Positions 8,902 to 18,088 of a DNA stretch of 46,526 bases are shown here, piece by piece (the first letter of the stretch is position 1; the number at the start of each line of letters is the position of its first letter). This stretch comes from an uncultured Pirellulaceae bacterium. GTDB taxonomy: Bacteria > Planctomycetota > Planctomycetia > Pirellulales > Pirellulaceae. The notes under the pieces were generated by a model, which was given only the letters and a program-made list of their open reading frames with translations, did not search any database and was not told the origin of the DNA. A program made the translations under genes and the position numbers. The stretch covers positions 1 to 46,526 of the forward strand of contig CALDHM010000039.1 in NCBI GenBank assembly GCA_937941455.1, in the 5' to 3' direction.

Positions 8902-11900
8902 ATGTATCGATCCTACCGACAGGTTGCCGCGATTCGCGGCATTCTTCTCGGCCATGCCGTATGTATCCTTGCCGCGCAAAGCAGCTGGGGCCAAGAAAGG
9001 CTGAGCTACAATCGGGACATCAAACCCATTCTGGCCGACAAATGCTTTGCCTGTCACGGTTTTGACGAAACGACCCGCCAGGCTGGACTGAGACTTGATA
9101 CGTTCCAGGGCGCAACCAGCGACGAAGGGGGTGACCCTGCGATTGTTCCGGGGAATTCGGCTGACAGTTCCCTCTGGCTCCGCATTACGTCCGATGATCC
9201 CGACGAAATTATGCCTCCGCCAAGCTCTCACAAGGTGCTGTCGGCCGATGAAATCGACAGGCTTAAACGTTGGATCGATGAGGGAGCCATTTACGAAATG
9301 CACTGGGCATTCACGCCGATCGTGCGCCCCCCTATACCGGGCGATTCTGCGTCAGACCAAAATCCTATCGACCGATTTATTGAGGCAAGGCTTTCGACCG
9401 TGGGCCGCCGCCTCGCCCCGGCCGCCGATCGCCGCACGCTGATTCGCCGCGTGGCGTTCACCCTGACTGGTTTGCCGCCAACAGTCGCGGAAGTCCGTCA
9501 GTTCCTCGCCGACGAGTCCCCGCATGCCTACCAAGCCATGGTGGATCGCTATCTTGCCTCACCGCACTACGGCGAGGAAATGGCACGCCACTGGCTCGAT
9601 TTGGCCCGTTATGGGGACACGCATGGTTTGCATCTCGATAATGAGCGGCAAATGTGGGCGTATCGCGATTGGGTCGTGAACAGTTTCAACCGGAATCAAC
9701 CGTTTCATGAATTTACTATCGAGCAGCTGGCCGGAGATTTGCTACCAGCCCCGACGATCGATCAACTGGTGGCCACCGGCTTCAATCGTTGCAATGTCAC
9801 AACCAGCGAAGGGGGGGCGATCGATGACGAATTTCGTTATCGATATGCCGTCGATCGCACCGTCACCATGGCTGAAACCTGGCTGGGACTTACGGCGGGA
9901 TGCGCAGTGTGCCACGATCACAAATTCGATCCCATCTCGACAGAAGAGTTTTATTCGCTGTACGCGTTCTTCAATTCGGCCGCTGATCCCCCGATGGATG
10001 GCAATGCACTGCTGACCAACCCCGTGCTGCGGCTTAGCACGCCAGAAGACGAACAACAGCTCGCCCAACTCGATTCATCGATTCGCGATCTCGAAGAGCA
10101 AATCCGGCTTGCAGCGGCTGCGATCCCGTACCTCGATCCGGCCGACGCGGACCAACCTGTGGAGGTAGTGCCCGCCGAAAACATCTGGTTTGATGACGAT
10201 TTTCCAGCGGGGGGGCAACTGTTATTCAATGGTCATCCGACGCAATTGGTGTCCGCCGACCAGGGCCCGGTTTACCGCGGGCTGAAATCGTTGAAACGCA
10301 CCTCGGAAGGACTTGCCCAAGACGTATGGTATCAGGCCAAAATCCCCCTACGTTTGCCGCGTGAGGGGCGTCTGTTTGCATGGGTCTTCATCGACGCTGC
10401 GAAACCTCCGCAAGCGGTCATGCTCCAATTCCACCGCGAAAACTGGGACCATCGAGCGGTCTGGGGCGATATCAATGCTATCCTTTGGGGCGAAGCTCAC
10501 ACCGCCTCTCGCGTTTATATGGGGCCGTTGCCTGAGTCGGGGAAGTGGACAAAACTCGAAGTGCCGCTCGAGAACGTCGGCTTGAATCCGGGAGATGAAC
10601 TCTCCGGCTTCGCGTTAACGCAATTCGGAGGGACAGTTTCTTGGGACCTCGTCGGCGTGACTGGCATCATCGATCCGGCGAACGATCCGTCGCGTTCGTT
10701 CCGCCGCTGGTGGGAGTCGGTCCGCGGTGTCAACGTTCCAGATTTGCCCGCCGAACTTAAAGATCTGGCGCAAGGGGGTCCACGTGAGGACGCGCCGCCG
10801 GAATTGGTCGAACGGCTGCGCCACCATTACCTGACATATGTCTCCGCCGAAACAAAAGTCGCGTTAGAACCTCTCGTCAACAAATGGAAGCAACGCCGAT
10901 TGGAACGCGACGAGTACGACCGGAAAATTCCGCGGACCTTCGTTTTTCGCGACGGTGAAAAGCGCCAGAGCTTCGTCATGAAACGAGGGCAGTACGATCA
11001 GCCCGGCAAGGCCGTCGAGCCGAACGTCCCGGCGGTACTCCCCAAGTTGCGCAAGTCGGACGACGGCCGACCAGCAAATCGTTTGGACCTGGCTCGGTGG
11101 ATCATGGCCGAGGAAAATCCGCTGACCGCGCGGGTCATCGTCAATCGCTTATGGCAGAAAGTATTCGGCACGGGGTTGGTAAAAAGCAGCGGAGACTTCG
11201 GAACCCAAGGCGACCTCCCTTCGCATCCGGAACTCCTGGACTTTTTAGCCACAGAGTTTCGCGAGTCGGGCTGGAATGTGAAACAGTTCCTCCGCTTGCT
11301 GATGACCTCCGAGACGTTTCGCCAGTCCTCGCGGATGACGCCCGACCTTCTCGAGCTCGATCCGGAGAATCGCTTGCTCGCACGCGGCCCACGATTCCGC
11401 TTGGATGCCGAGCAAATTCGCGACAATGCGTTGGCCGTAAGTGGCCTGCTCGACAAAACTTTCGGCGGAAAAGGGGTGAAGCCCTATCAGCCACCCAACA
11501 TTTGGGAACCGGTCGGCTACATCGATTCCAACACGCGGAATTACAAACAAGATTCTGGATCGGCGTTGTATCGTCGTAGTCTCTACACGTTCCTCAAACG
11601 GACCGCGCCTCCTCCGTTCATGGTGAATTTCGACGCGCCGAATCGCGAACAATCGTGCAGTCGCCGCCAACGCAGCAATACACCGCTCCAGGCGCTGCAG
11701 CTACTCAATGACGTACAACAAGTCGAGGCAGCGCGAAAACTCGCCGAGCGAGTCATGACGGAAGGACCAGCAAGTCCCCTGGGATCTCGTATCTCGGCGA
11801 TGTATGAAATCGTACTGGCCCGGGAACCGCGACCTGCAGAACTTGAGATTCTACAGCAGCAATACGAGTTGCATCGGCATCGATACGAACTAGATCAATC

Positions 11901-12030
11901 CGCGGCCGAGGCCCTCTTGGCTCTGGGCGAATCGCCACGCGATAGGACGTTGCCTTCGGCCGAGCTGGCGGCTCTGACCTTGCTGGCGAGCACTTTGTTG
12001 AACTTGGATGAGACACTGAACCTCAACTGA
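8902..12030 (+). CDS. PSCyt1-DUF1549-DUF1553 secreted cytochrome-like protein
   Basis: A 1042-residue exported protein of the architecture widespread in planctomycetes. After a signal peptide ([17 protein letters not shown], cut near residue 30) comes a PSCyt1 domain with the haem motif CFACH (residues 48-52). Then the DUF1549/PSCyt2 domain, with [15 protein letters not shown] and a second haem-type motif [11 protein letters not shown] (C334-H338). An insert of about 250 residues follows, possibly a sugar-binding-like beta domain, and then DUF1553/PSD1 with [13 protein letters not shown] and [20 protein letters not shown]. Such proteins are thought to act in the periplasm in polysaccharide breakdown or electron transfer. 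ATG 8902 is preferred to an upstream ATG because it starts the signal peptide and follows AGGA. The DUF1501 gene starts 4 bases after its stop. Confidence 0.9.
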   Translation: MYRSYRQVAAIRGILLGHAVCILAAQSSWGQERLSYNRDIKPILADKCFACHGFDETTRQAGLRLDTFQGATSDEGGDPAIVPGNSADSSLWLRITSDDPDEIMPPPSSHKVLSADEIDRLKRWIDEGAIYEMHWAFTPIVRPPIPGDSASDQNPIDRFIEARLSTVGRRLAPAADRRTLIRRVAFTLTGLPPTVAEVRQFLADESPHAYQAMVDRYLASPHYGEEMARHWLDLARYGDTHGLHLDNERQMWAYRDWVVNSFNRNQPFHEFTIEQLAGDLLPAPTIDQLVATGFNRCNVTTSEGGAIDDEFRYRYAVDRTVTMAETWLGLTAGCAVCHDHKFDPISTEEFYSLYAFFNSAADPPMDGNALLTNPVLRLSTPEDEQQLAQLDSSIRDLEEQIRLAAAAIPYLDPADADQPVEVVPAENIWFDDDFPAGGQLLFNGHPTQLVSADQGPVYRGLKSLKRTSEGLAQDVWYQAKIPLRLPREGRLFAWVFIDAAKPPQAVMLQFHRENWDHRAVWGDINAILWGEAHTASRVYMGPLPESGKWTKLEVPLENVGLNPGDELSGFALTQFGGTVSWDLVGVTGIIDPANDPSRSFRRWWESVRGVNVPDLPAELKDLAQGGPREDAPPELVERLRHHYLTYVSAETKVALEPLVNKWKQRRLERDEYDRKIPRTFVFRDGEKRQSFVMKRGQYDQPGKAVEPNVPAVLPKLRKSDDGRPANRLDLARWIMAEENPLTARVIVNRLWQKVFGTGLVKSSGDFGTQGDLPSHPELLDFLATEFRESGWNVKQFLRLLMTSETFRQSSRMTPDLLELDPENRLLARGPRFRLDAEQIRDNALAVSGLLDKTFGGKGVKPYQPPNIWEPVGYIDSNTRNYKQDSGSALYRRSLYTFLKRTAPPPFMVNFDAPNREQSCSRRQRSNTPLQALQLLNDVQQVEAARKLAERVMTEGPASPLGSRISAMYEIVLAREPRPAELEILQQQYELHRHRYELDQSAAEALLALGESPRDRTLPSAELAALTLLASTLLNLDETLNLN

Positions 12031-12034
12031 CCGA

Positions 12035-13540
12035 ATGGCCAACAACATGAATGCTTTATCTGCTTGGCAATTGCGGCTGAACCGCCGAAATTTCTTTGGG
12101 CACCTCGGGTTGCGCTTGGGGGGGCTCTCGTTGGGCTTATTGGCGGGTAGTGCCTGTCGATCGGCAGCCGCAGCTGTCAACGATCAAGTCCAAGATGGGG
12201 TCGCCAAGGTCCATCCTCCGTTGCCGGGACTGCCACATTTTCCCCCCAAAGCCACATCGGTCATTTACTTGCACATGAACGGCGGGCCATCGCAAATCGA
12301 CACATGGGATCACAAGCCGGAGTTACATCGTTTCTTCGATCAAGATTTGCCGCCGAGTGTGCAGGGGGGGCAGCGTCTCTCGACGATGACCAGCGGCCAG
12401 TCTCGTTTTCCAGTAGCTCCTTCTAAATATCGCTTTGAACAGAAAGGCCAGTCGGGCGTGTGGGTCAACATGGATTTGTTTCCCCACACGGCCGAAATCG
12501 TCGATGAAATCGCCCTTGTTCGAACGGTGCACACCCATGCGATTAATCATGATCCGGCCTGCACCTTCGTGATGACGGGATCAGAAATTCCCGGCAAGGC
12601 GAGTTTAGGATCTTGGCTCGCTTATGGACTGGGCAGCGAGAACGACGACCTGCCGGCCTTCGTCGTGTTCACGCCCAAATATCCGCTCGACAGCAACGGC
12701 CAAGCTCTGTTCAGCCGCATGTGGAGCAGCGGCTTCCTGCCCACGCGCTACAACGGCGTGGCGCTTCGCGGGAGCGGTGATCCGGTCCTGTACCTCCCCA
12801 ATCCAGACGGCGTCGCACCCGCCGATCGCCGCGTCATGCTCGACGCTTTGAAAACACTCAATCAGCAAAACTATGAAGTCTTCGGCGATCCCGAAACCCT
12901 CACGAGAATTGCGCAGTACGAAATGGCGTTCCGCATGCAAGCCAGCGTGCCCGAATTGACGGATATCAGCCAGGAAACGGAATCGACGTTGGCTATGTAC
13001 GGCCCGGACGTTACGACTCCTGGATCGTTTGCCCATAGTGCGTTGCTGGCCCGTCGCCTTGTGGAACGTGGCGTGCGCGTCGTGCAGTTGTTGCACCGCG
13101 GTTGGGACCAGCATACCGATCTGCCTTATCAAATCGGCAATCAATGCCGGCAAACCGACCAACCCACGGCGGCTCTCATCAAAGATCTCAAACAGCGAGG
13201 CCTGCTCGACAGGACGCTCGTCGTTTGGGGGGGAGAATTCGGGCGCACGGTCTATTCGCAAGGAAAACTGACCAAGGACAACTATGGTCGGGATCACCAT
13301 CCGCGCAATTTTTGCATGTGGCTAGCAGGTGGTGGAATCCGCCCGGGGGTAATCCACGGCACCACCGACGACTTCAGCTACAACATCGTGGAGAATCCGG
13401 TTCACGTCAATGACATCAACGCCACGATCCTCCACTGCCTCGGCATCGACCACGAGCGATTCACGTTCAAATTCCAGGGGCTTGATCAGCGACTAACCGG
13501 AGTCGAGCCCCAACGAGTCGTCTCGGAAATTTTGGCTTGA
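12035..13540 (+). CDS. DUF1501 protein with Tat-type signal
   Basis: This 501-residue protein is the usual partner of the DUF1553 protein immediately upstream and is surely co-transcribed with it. The N-terminus has a twin-arginine signal ([23 protein letters not shown]), suggesting it is exported folded, perhaps with a metal. The body is an alkaline-phosphatase/sulfatase-like fold: [20 protein letters not shown] near residue 75, [11 protein letters not shown] near 170, and the C-terminal [11 protein letters not shown] and [17 protein letters not shown], which keep the Asp/His ligands of that superfamily. The substrate is unknown. Alternative starts at 12035 and 12047 cannot be separated by ribosome-binding sites. 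Confidence 0.92.
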   Translation: MANNMNALSAWQLRLNRRNFFGHLGLRLGGLSLGLLAGSACRSAAAAVNDQVQDGVAKVHPPLPGLPHFPPKATSVIYLHMNGGPSQIDTWDHKPELHRFFDQDLPPSVQGGQRLSTMTSGQSRFPVAPSKYRFEQKGQSGVWVNMDLFPHTAEIVDEIALVRTVHTHAINHDPACTFVMTGSEIPGKASLGSWLAYGLGSENDDLPAFVVFTPKYPLDSNGQALFSRMWSSGFLPTRYNGVALRGSGDPVLYLPNPDGVAPADRRVMLDALKTLNQQNYEVFGDPETLTRIAQYEMAFRMQASVPELTDISQETESTLAMYGPDVTTPGSFAHSALLARRLVERGVRVVQLLHRGWDQHTDLPYQIGNQCRQTDQPTAALIKDLKQRGLLDRTLVVWGGEFGRTVYSQGKLTKDNYGRDHHPRNFCMWLAGGGIRPGVIHGTTDDFSYNIVENPVHVNDINATILHCLGIDHERFTFKFQGLDQRLTGVEPQRVVSEILA

Positions 13541-13744
13541 TTTCCAGTTTGGCACCGAGGGCTTGTCGAGTCTTGATTTTGTTAGCTGTCACATCGGAGC
13601 TCCGAGCGTCAACGTTGGGTAGGGAGATCGCAACGGCAATCAGCAAATTAAAAACAGCGGCCATACCCCTAGGGCAGCATCAGTTTTTCCCAGCGTGAGA
13701 TCAGCATGCTGAACGATTGTCCTATGACAAACTTGGCGACGTCA

Positions 13745-15190
13745 TCAAGCTTTTGCGAAGAGCGTTTTTTCTGAAATGCCCCCCCCTTTTTGAGCTTCCA
13801 GAATTTGCTTGACGGAACAATCGCAGATTTTGTGGGCGTCTAGCGCAAAACCCGTTTGAATTTGCAAGTTGCCATGATCGTCCCGTCGAGCGGTCCATTG
13901 CCCGCCCCCCGGGCCACGGCAGCTAATGCCGACCGGCTCCCGATCGAGTTCTCCGCCGCAACCTGCCGACCGCAGTAGCCAGCGTGTTAATTCTTGGTCA
14001 GAAAGCCGAACGTAGTTCGGCCGCTGAACTCGGCGTTTACCCCAACGATCTTTTCGTCCGAACTCGATGAATCGCCGAACCATCGCTTCATCGATTTTTG
14101 GTGAGGCCAGGTTCGGTAGGAACTTGCGAAAATTCGCGGCATCGAATCGGATCGCACCGCGATTGTAGCGATGGTATACGCGGCTTTGCTCAAAAAACAT
14201 CTCGGCGAAGGGACTGTTTGGCGTGGGAGCCGCGCCGGCGCCGCGATAGACCACACCGCTGCTATTGTAAAATCGGCAGCACCAGTCGATCACATCGCGA
14301 AAGATCGTAGGTTCTTCGGCACACAAATGATAGGTGCGGCCCTGAGCGCGCGGGTTGCAGAATAACGCGGCGATTCCCCGCGCGACAAAATCGACCGTGA
14401 CCACATCGTGGGGCTCATCGCCATTTACCGGCAGTTCGATCGGCGTCACGTGTTGCCCCGCCTCATTCTTCGGTTGCTGAGGTACCAACAGATCGAGCAA
14501 CCGCAGGTAGAGCATCAACCCATGATACGAACTGGTAAACCCAGTTACCGCGTCGCCCGCAATCACACTCGGGCGATAAATCGTCCGACGGCGTGGATCG
14601 GTTTGTTGGCGGACCAGCAACTCCGCTTGGAATTTGCTGTGTTCGTAAGCATTCCTGAATCCTTGACCGCAGTCCAACTCATCCTCTCGGACCAGGCCCT
14701 CGCGATCGCCGCAAACAAACGCCGTCGAGACATAGTGGATTTCGCGGATATCTGCCTCAGCCGCAAACCGCAAAATATTTTGCGTCCCCTGTAAATTGGT
14801 GGTCCACGGCTCTTGAGTCCGCTCGGTTTCCTCGAAACTGACCACGGCGGCATTGTGCAAAATGGCATCGCAATGCGAATCGGCCCAGGCCCGCTCCGTC
14901 GGACTCAAACCTAGTGACGTGCGGGTGACTTCGCCACAAAGCACCACCGGTCGGGGCAATAACGTTTTAAGTTCATTCTCCCAACGCTGCAAAATCGCTT
15001 CGACTCGTGCTTGTGGATCCAAATACTTACTGGACCTCACCAAGACGGCAACCCTGACTCCCGCCAACAGTAGTTCCTTCAACAAGTACTGCCCAAGCAA
15101 TCCCGTTGCTCCGGTCAGCAGCACATATTTGCGCGTGTCGCGAGCGTTTGGAATCGGAACGTTTCGGCTGGTTAAAAACGGCAAGTTCAT
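13745..15190 (-). CDS. thioester-reductase-like NAD(P)-dependent dehydrogenase
   Basis: A 481-residue protein whose first ~360 residues are an extended short-chain dehydrogenase of the NAD_binding_4 (fatty acyl reductase/thioester reductase) group: nucleotide-binding VLLTGATGLLGQYLLKELL near residue 20, LHNAAVVSF near 125, HYVSTAFVCG near 165 and the catalytic YEHSKFQAE (YxxxK) near 195. The remaining ~100 residues have a Cys-containing segment (CGG, CRGPGG, CDCS) of unknown role. Thioester reductases usually release chains from carrier proteins as aldehyde or alcohol; here no carrier or adenylation domain is attached or nearby. ATG 15190 has GGAA upstream and is preferred to a TTG at 15211. 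A dispersed repeat lies just upstream, where the promoter should be. Confidence 0.75.
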   Translation of the reverse strand: MNLPFLTSRNVPIPNARDTRKYVLLTGATGLLGQYLLKELLLAGVRVAVLVRSSKYLDPQARVEAILQRWENELKTLLPRPVVLCGEVTRTSLGLSPTERAWADSHCDAILHNAAVVSFEETERTQEPWTTNLQGTQNILRFAAEADIREIHYVSTAFVCGDREGLVREDELDCGQGFRNAYEHSKFQAELLVRQQTDPRRRTIYRPSVIAGDAVTGFTSSYHGLMLYLRLLDLLVPQQPKNEAGQHVTPIELPVNGDEPHDVVTVDFVARGIAALFCNPRAQGRTYHLCAEEPTIFRDVIDWCCRFYNSSGVVYRGAGAAPTPNSPFAEMFFEQSRVYHRYNRGAIRFDAANFRKFLPNLASPKIDEAMVRRFIEFGRKDRWGKRRVQRPNYVRLSDQELTRWLLRSAGCGGELDREPVGISCRGPGGGQWTARRDDHGNLQIQTGFALDAHKICDCSVKQILEAQKGGGISEKTLFAKA

Positions 15191-15247
15191 CGAAGTCAGA
15201 TTCCAGAACAAGGTTGTCGATTCGGGACTGGCTTTTGCCCTGAATTG

Positions 15248-15346
15248 GGCTTTGTGCCAAAATTTGTCAGCCGCAGGGCGCTAGTCCGCGGTTCTCGCGA
15301 AAACCGGACACAGGCGCGTTCCGGCTAATCGTTTCGGCACAAAGCC
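15248..15346. repeat. dispersed repeat family 1, most intact copy
   Basis: This 99-base element is bounded by perfect 11-base inverted repeats, GGCTTTGTGCC (15248-15258) and GGCACAAAGCC (15336-15346). The middle holds a second hairpin around CGCGGTTCTCGCGAAAACCG. Related copies are at 22323-22421, 29404-29501, 38381-38460, 39251-39331, 39845-39953 and 40875-40949. All lie between genes and occur in both orientations. It carries no coding frame, so it resembles a miniature inverted-repeat element or a REP-like palindrome. This copy is 57 bases upstream of the ATG of the dehydrogenase gene. Confidence 0.8.
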
Positions 15347-15432
15347 AAGAAAGTTTCACGACCGTTCGCGACCAAGCGGGGCATTCACCGCAAGTATGGG
15401 AATATCGAGTACGATCACTATCGGCCACTTAT

Positions 15433-15438
15433 TATAAT
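15433..15438 (+). promoter_or_regulatory. candidate -10 box before the DUF1080 gene
   Basis: A perfect TATAAT lies about 60 bases before the ATG at 15499, inside an AT-rich patch in an otherwise GC-rich region. No -35 hexamer with good match and spacing is seen, so it is only a candidate. Confidence 0.35.
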
Positions 15439-15498
15439 TCGCTCATCGTTTCGACGAGGAACCACTCGGCGTCAGATCAACAACTTTGCCAAAATAAA

Positions 15499-16704
15499 AT
15501 GTCGCACAAAATCATTAACTCCGCCTCACCGTTATCGTTGGGCCTGGCCGCCTTGATGTGCGCCTTCGCTAGCGGACAAAACGCTCGACAAAATCTGCGA
15601 TGCCCGCTGTCGCAAGACGAAATCGCAAAGGGCTGGATTTGTCTGTTCAATGGTCAAGACCTGTTCGGCTGGCGTGCAGAATCCGCGGTCGATTGGGCAG
15701 TACGGGATCAGACCGTAGGGGCGCTGCGGGGCGAACGCGGGCTGCTGCGCACGACCAGCCAGTTCGACTGCTTTGAATTGAGGCTTGAATTCACTGCCGG
15801 GCCTGAAACGAACAGCGGTGTCTTTATTCACACCAGCCCGCAACCCACCGATCCTACAATCGACTGCTACGAGATCAATATCGTTGCGCCCGATCGCCAT
15901 GAGTTCACAACGGGCTCTATCGTCGGACGAGCCAAGGCCCAGCGGGCAGTACCGCTGGAAGTTGACGTCTGGCATTCGATGCGTATTGTCGCGAGCGATG
16001 GCACCATCGCGGTAGAAATCGATGGTGAAACGATTTGCGAGTATCGAGATGCCAAGCCGCTGGGTCGCGGCTTTATCGGTCTGCAATACAACGGCGGGCC
16101 AGTCGCGTTCCGCAACATCAGATTAAGACCACTTGGTCAAGACACCCTCTTTCCCGTCGATCCACTCGAGTCGGCCTGGGATCTAACGCGACTGCTGGAT
16201 GCGAGGGCCCGCGTGAATGATCATGGTTGGCTGGAATTAACCGGTGGCCGGGGCCAGGTCGAATCGCGGCAAACCTTTGATGACTTCGTGATGACCGTCA
16301 CTGCCAGAACGCCAGAAAACGTCAACTCGGGCATCTTCTTTCGTTGCATTCCCGGCGAGGTCATGAATGGTTACGAGTGCCAAATCGATCACCGTGCTGA
16401 CGAACAAGGGCGTCCCACCGATTGCGGAACGGGGGGAATCTTTCGTCGGCAAGACGCGCGACAAGCGCTAACCAAACCAAATGAGTGGTTCGTATTGACG
16501 ATCGCTGCACATGGACCTCAATTGGCGACTTGGGTCAACGGCATGCAAGTGACTGAATGGCGTGATGAGCGCGAGGCCGATCCCAATCCGCGTCGCGGTC
16601 GACGGTTAGAAAGTGGTACAATCGCCTTGCAGGGGCACGATCCGACGACGTTCGTTGAATTCGCCACGATCAAGGTGCGATCGCTCGCTCCACGCAACCG
16701 CTAA
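15499..16704 (+). CDS. secreted protein with two DUF1080 domains
   Basis: This 401-residue protein has a signal peptide (SLGLAALMCAFASG) and two DUF1080 (concanavalin-like beta-sandwich) domains. The first covers roughly residues 45-210, with GWICLFNGQDLFGWRAE, FELRLEFTAGPETNSGVFI and GFIGLQYNGGPVAFRNIRL. The second, residues 225-395, repeats the pattern: FVMTVTARTPENVNSGIFF, YECQIDHR, GTIALQGHDPTTFVEFATI. Some DUF1080 members cleave 3-keto-glucosides or 3-ketodisaccharides. The downstream isomerase/epimerase gene, 54 bases away, fits sugar use. The tandem arrangement could mean one catalytic and one binding domain; which is which cannot be told. Confidence 0.88.
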   Translation: MSHKIINSASPLSLGLAALMCAFASGQNARQNLRCPLSQDEIAKGWICLFNGQDLFGWRAESAVDWAVRDQTVGALRGERGLLRTTSQFDCFELRLEFTAGPETNSGVFIHTSPQPTDPTIDCYEINIVAPDRHEFTTGSIVGRAKAQRAVPLEVDVWHSMRIVASDGTIAVEIDGETICEYRDAKPLGRGFIGLQYNGGPVAFRNIRLRPLGQDTLFPVDPLESAWDLTRLLDARARVNDHGWLELTGGRGQVESRQTFDDFVMTVTARTPENVNSGIFFRCIPGEVMNGYECQIDHRADEQGRPTDCGTGGIFRRQDARQALTKPNEWFVLTIAAHGPQLATWVNGMQVTEWRDEREADPNPRRGRRLESGTIALQGHDPTTFVEFATIKVRSLAPRNR

Positions 16705-16758
16705 TTGTCAACTGACTGGGAAACCGACACACAATCGTGGCTTGATAAGGACCTGAAA

Positions 16759-17604
16759 ATGAAATTCGGAATGAATCTGCTGCTCTGGACCGCGGAATTG
16801 AACGACGGAATCCTCCCGGTTTTGGAAAACATCAAAGCATGGGGTTATGACGGCGTGGAAGTCCCGCTTTTCAATTACGACTTGAATTATGCCGCGTGGG
16901 GTCGACGGTTTGACGACTTAGGTTTGGCTAGAACTGCGGTGACCGTCCGCACCGCGGCGGACAATCCGATCAGCCCCGATCAGACAGTTCGCCGGCGCGG
17001 CGTCGACGCCAATCGCCACGCCATCGATTGCTGCCAAGCCTTAGGCGCGACCCATTTGGTCGGCCCTTACCACTCGGCCCTGGGTGAATTCACGGGGCGC
17101 GGGCCCACCGACGCGGAATGGCGATGGGGCGTCGAGTCAATGCGTCAAAGTGCGGAACACGCAGGGCAGGGGGGAATCGTCTTGGCCATTGAATACCTGA
17201 ATCGTTTCGAAACCTACCTGCTAAATTCGGCGACCGATACCGCTCGCTTCGTTCGTGAAGTGAATCATCCGTCCTTCAAAATGATGTACGACACGTTCCA
17301 TGCAAATATCGAAGAAAAGGACTCGGGAGCGGCGATTCGCCAGGCGGGTGAACTGATTGTTCACGTCCACATTTCCGAGAACGATCGCAGCACGCCGGGG
17401 CAAGGACAAGTCGCTTGGGACGCTAATTTCGATGCCTTGCGAGAAATCCACTACGACGGTTGGATGGTGGTGGAGGCTTTCGGGCTGGCACTTCCGGAAC
17501 TCGCTGCGGCAACCAAGATTTGGCGACGCATGTATCACGACGAAGCCCAACTTTGCCGAGATGCTATCAACTTCATGAAACGCGAGGTGGCACGCCGCTG
17601 GTAA
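16759..17604 (+). CDS. sugar isomerase/epimerase, tagatose/psicose 3-epimerase-like
   Basis: A 281-residue AP-endonuclease-2/xylose-isomerase-like TIM barrel. Features of the ketose 3-epimerase branch are GYDGVEVPLFN near residue 30, the catalytic Glu in LAIEYLNRFETYLLN (about residue 140), MMYDTFHANIEE with metal-ligand Asp and His near 175, HVHISENDRSTPGQG near 205 and the second catalytic Glu in WMVVEAFG near 240. Family members interconvert ketoses at C3 with a divalent metal, in the cytoplasm. The ATG at 16759 follows AAGGA at about 6 bases; an upstream TTG would add 18 unlikely residues. It lies directly downstream of the DUF1080 gene, so both probably serve one sugar pathway. Confidence 0.85.
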   Translation: MKFGMNLLLWTAELNDGILPVLENIKAWGYDGVEVPLFNYDLNYAAWGRRFDDLGLARTAVTVRTAADNPISPDQTVRRRGVDANRHAIDCCQALGATHLVGPYHSALGEFTGRGPTDAEWRWGVESMRQSAEHAGQGGIVLAIEYLNRFETYLLNSATDTARFVREVNHPSFKMMYDTFHANIEEKDSGAAIRQAGELIVHVHISENDRSTPGQGQVAWDANFDALREIHYDGWMVVEAFGLALPELAAATKIWRRMYHDEAQLCRDAINFMKREVARRW

Positions 17605-17807
17605 CTTGGAGTCTGCAACCCTAAGTGGTGGTTTTCAGCTGCAAGTTGCCTACGAGGCGACTGAATCAACAACTTCACAATCGAAATAAGTTGATGGCGA
17701 AATCGCCGAACCGAACAAAGCGACGACTGACAGTACGTTTCGTAAAATGATTCTATCTGCCCGCTGTTGACGCATTTGCAAGAGGTTAATCAGTCGCAAC
17801 ATGTGGG

Positions 17808-18050
17808 CTAAAGGCGGTCCTTGGGTTTTCCGCGTTCGTCGTACCTTAACAGCCCAAAATAGGCGAACGAGAACACTGCAATCGGATAGGTGACCCAAAA
17901 CACTGGGCTTACGAAAACAGCCAATAAGGTCCCCACGGTGAGCAGGCCAAACCACAACCACCACGTGTCTCGTAACAAACCTTGAAAGCGCTCCATCTTT
18001 TCTGCTCTCTCAACGCCGCCAAATCCTTCGTCGAGGACGCGGATCAGCAT
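17808..18050 (-). CDS. small two-helix membrane protein, unknown function
   Basis: An 80-residue product with an amphipathic N-terminus (ERAEKMERFQGLLRDTWW) followed by two hydrophobic segments, LWFGLLTVGTLLAVFVS and FWVTYPIAVFSFAYFGLL, and a charged end (RYDERGKPKDRL). The start could be ATG 18050 or ATG 17996; the latter removes a poorly structured leader. It lies 38 bases downstream of the large secreted protease gene on the same strand and may share its transcript. I do not recognise the family; the clear two-helix hairpin and aromatic borders argue that it is real. Confidence 0.65.
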   Translation of the reverse strand: MLIRVLDEGFGGVERAEKMERFQGLLRDTWWLWFGLLTVGTLLAVFVSPVFWVTYPIAVFSFAYFGLLRYDERGKPKDRL

Positions 18051-18088
18051 TTACTAATTGGCCCTCGAGGTAGATCGGGTCAAACTCG

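Noticed and set aside
12605-13300. A 231-codon minus-strand frame inside the DUF1501 gene
   Set aside because: Antisense to a clear family member and without recognisable motif.
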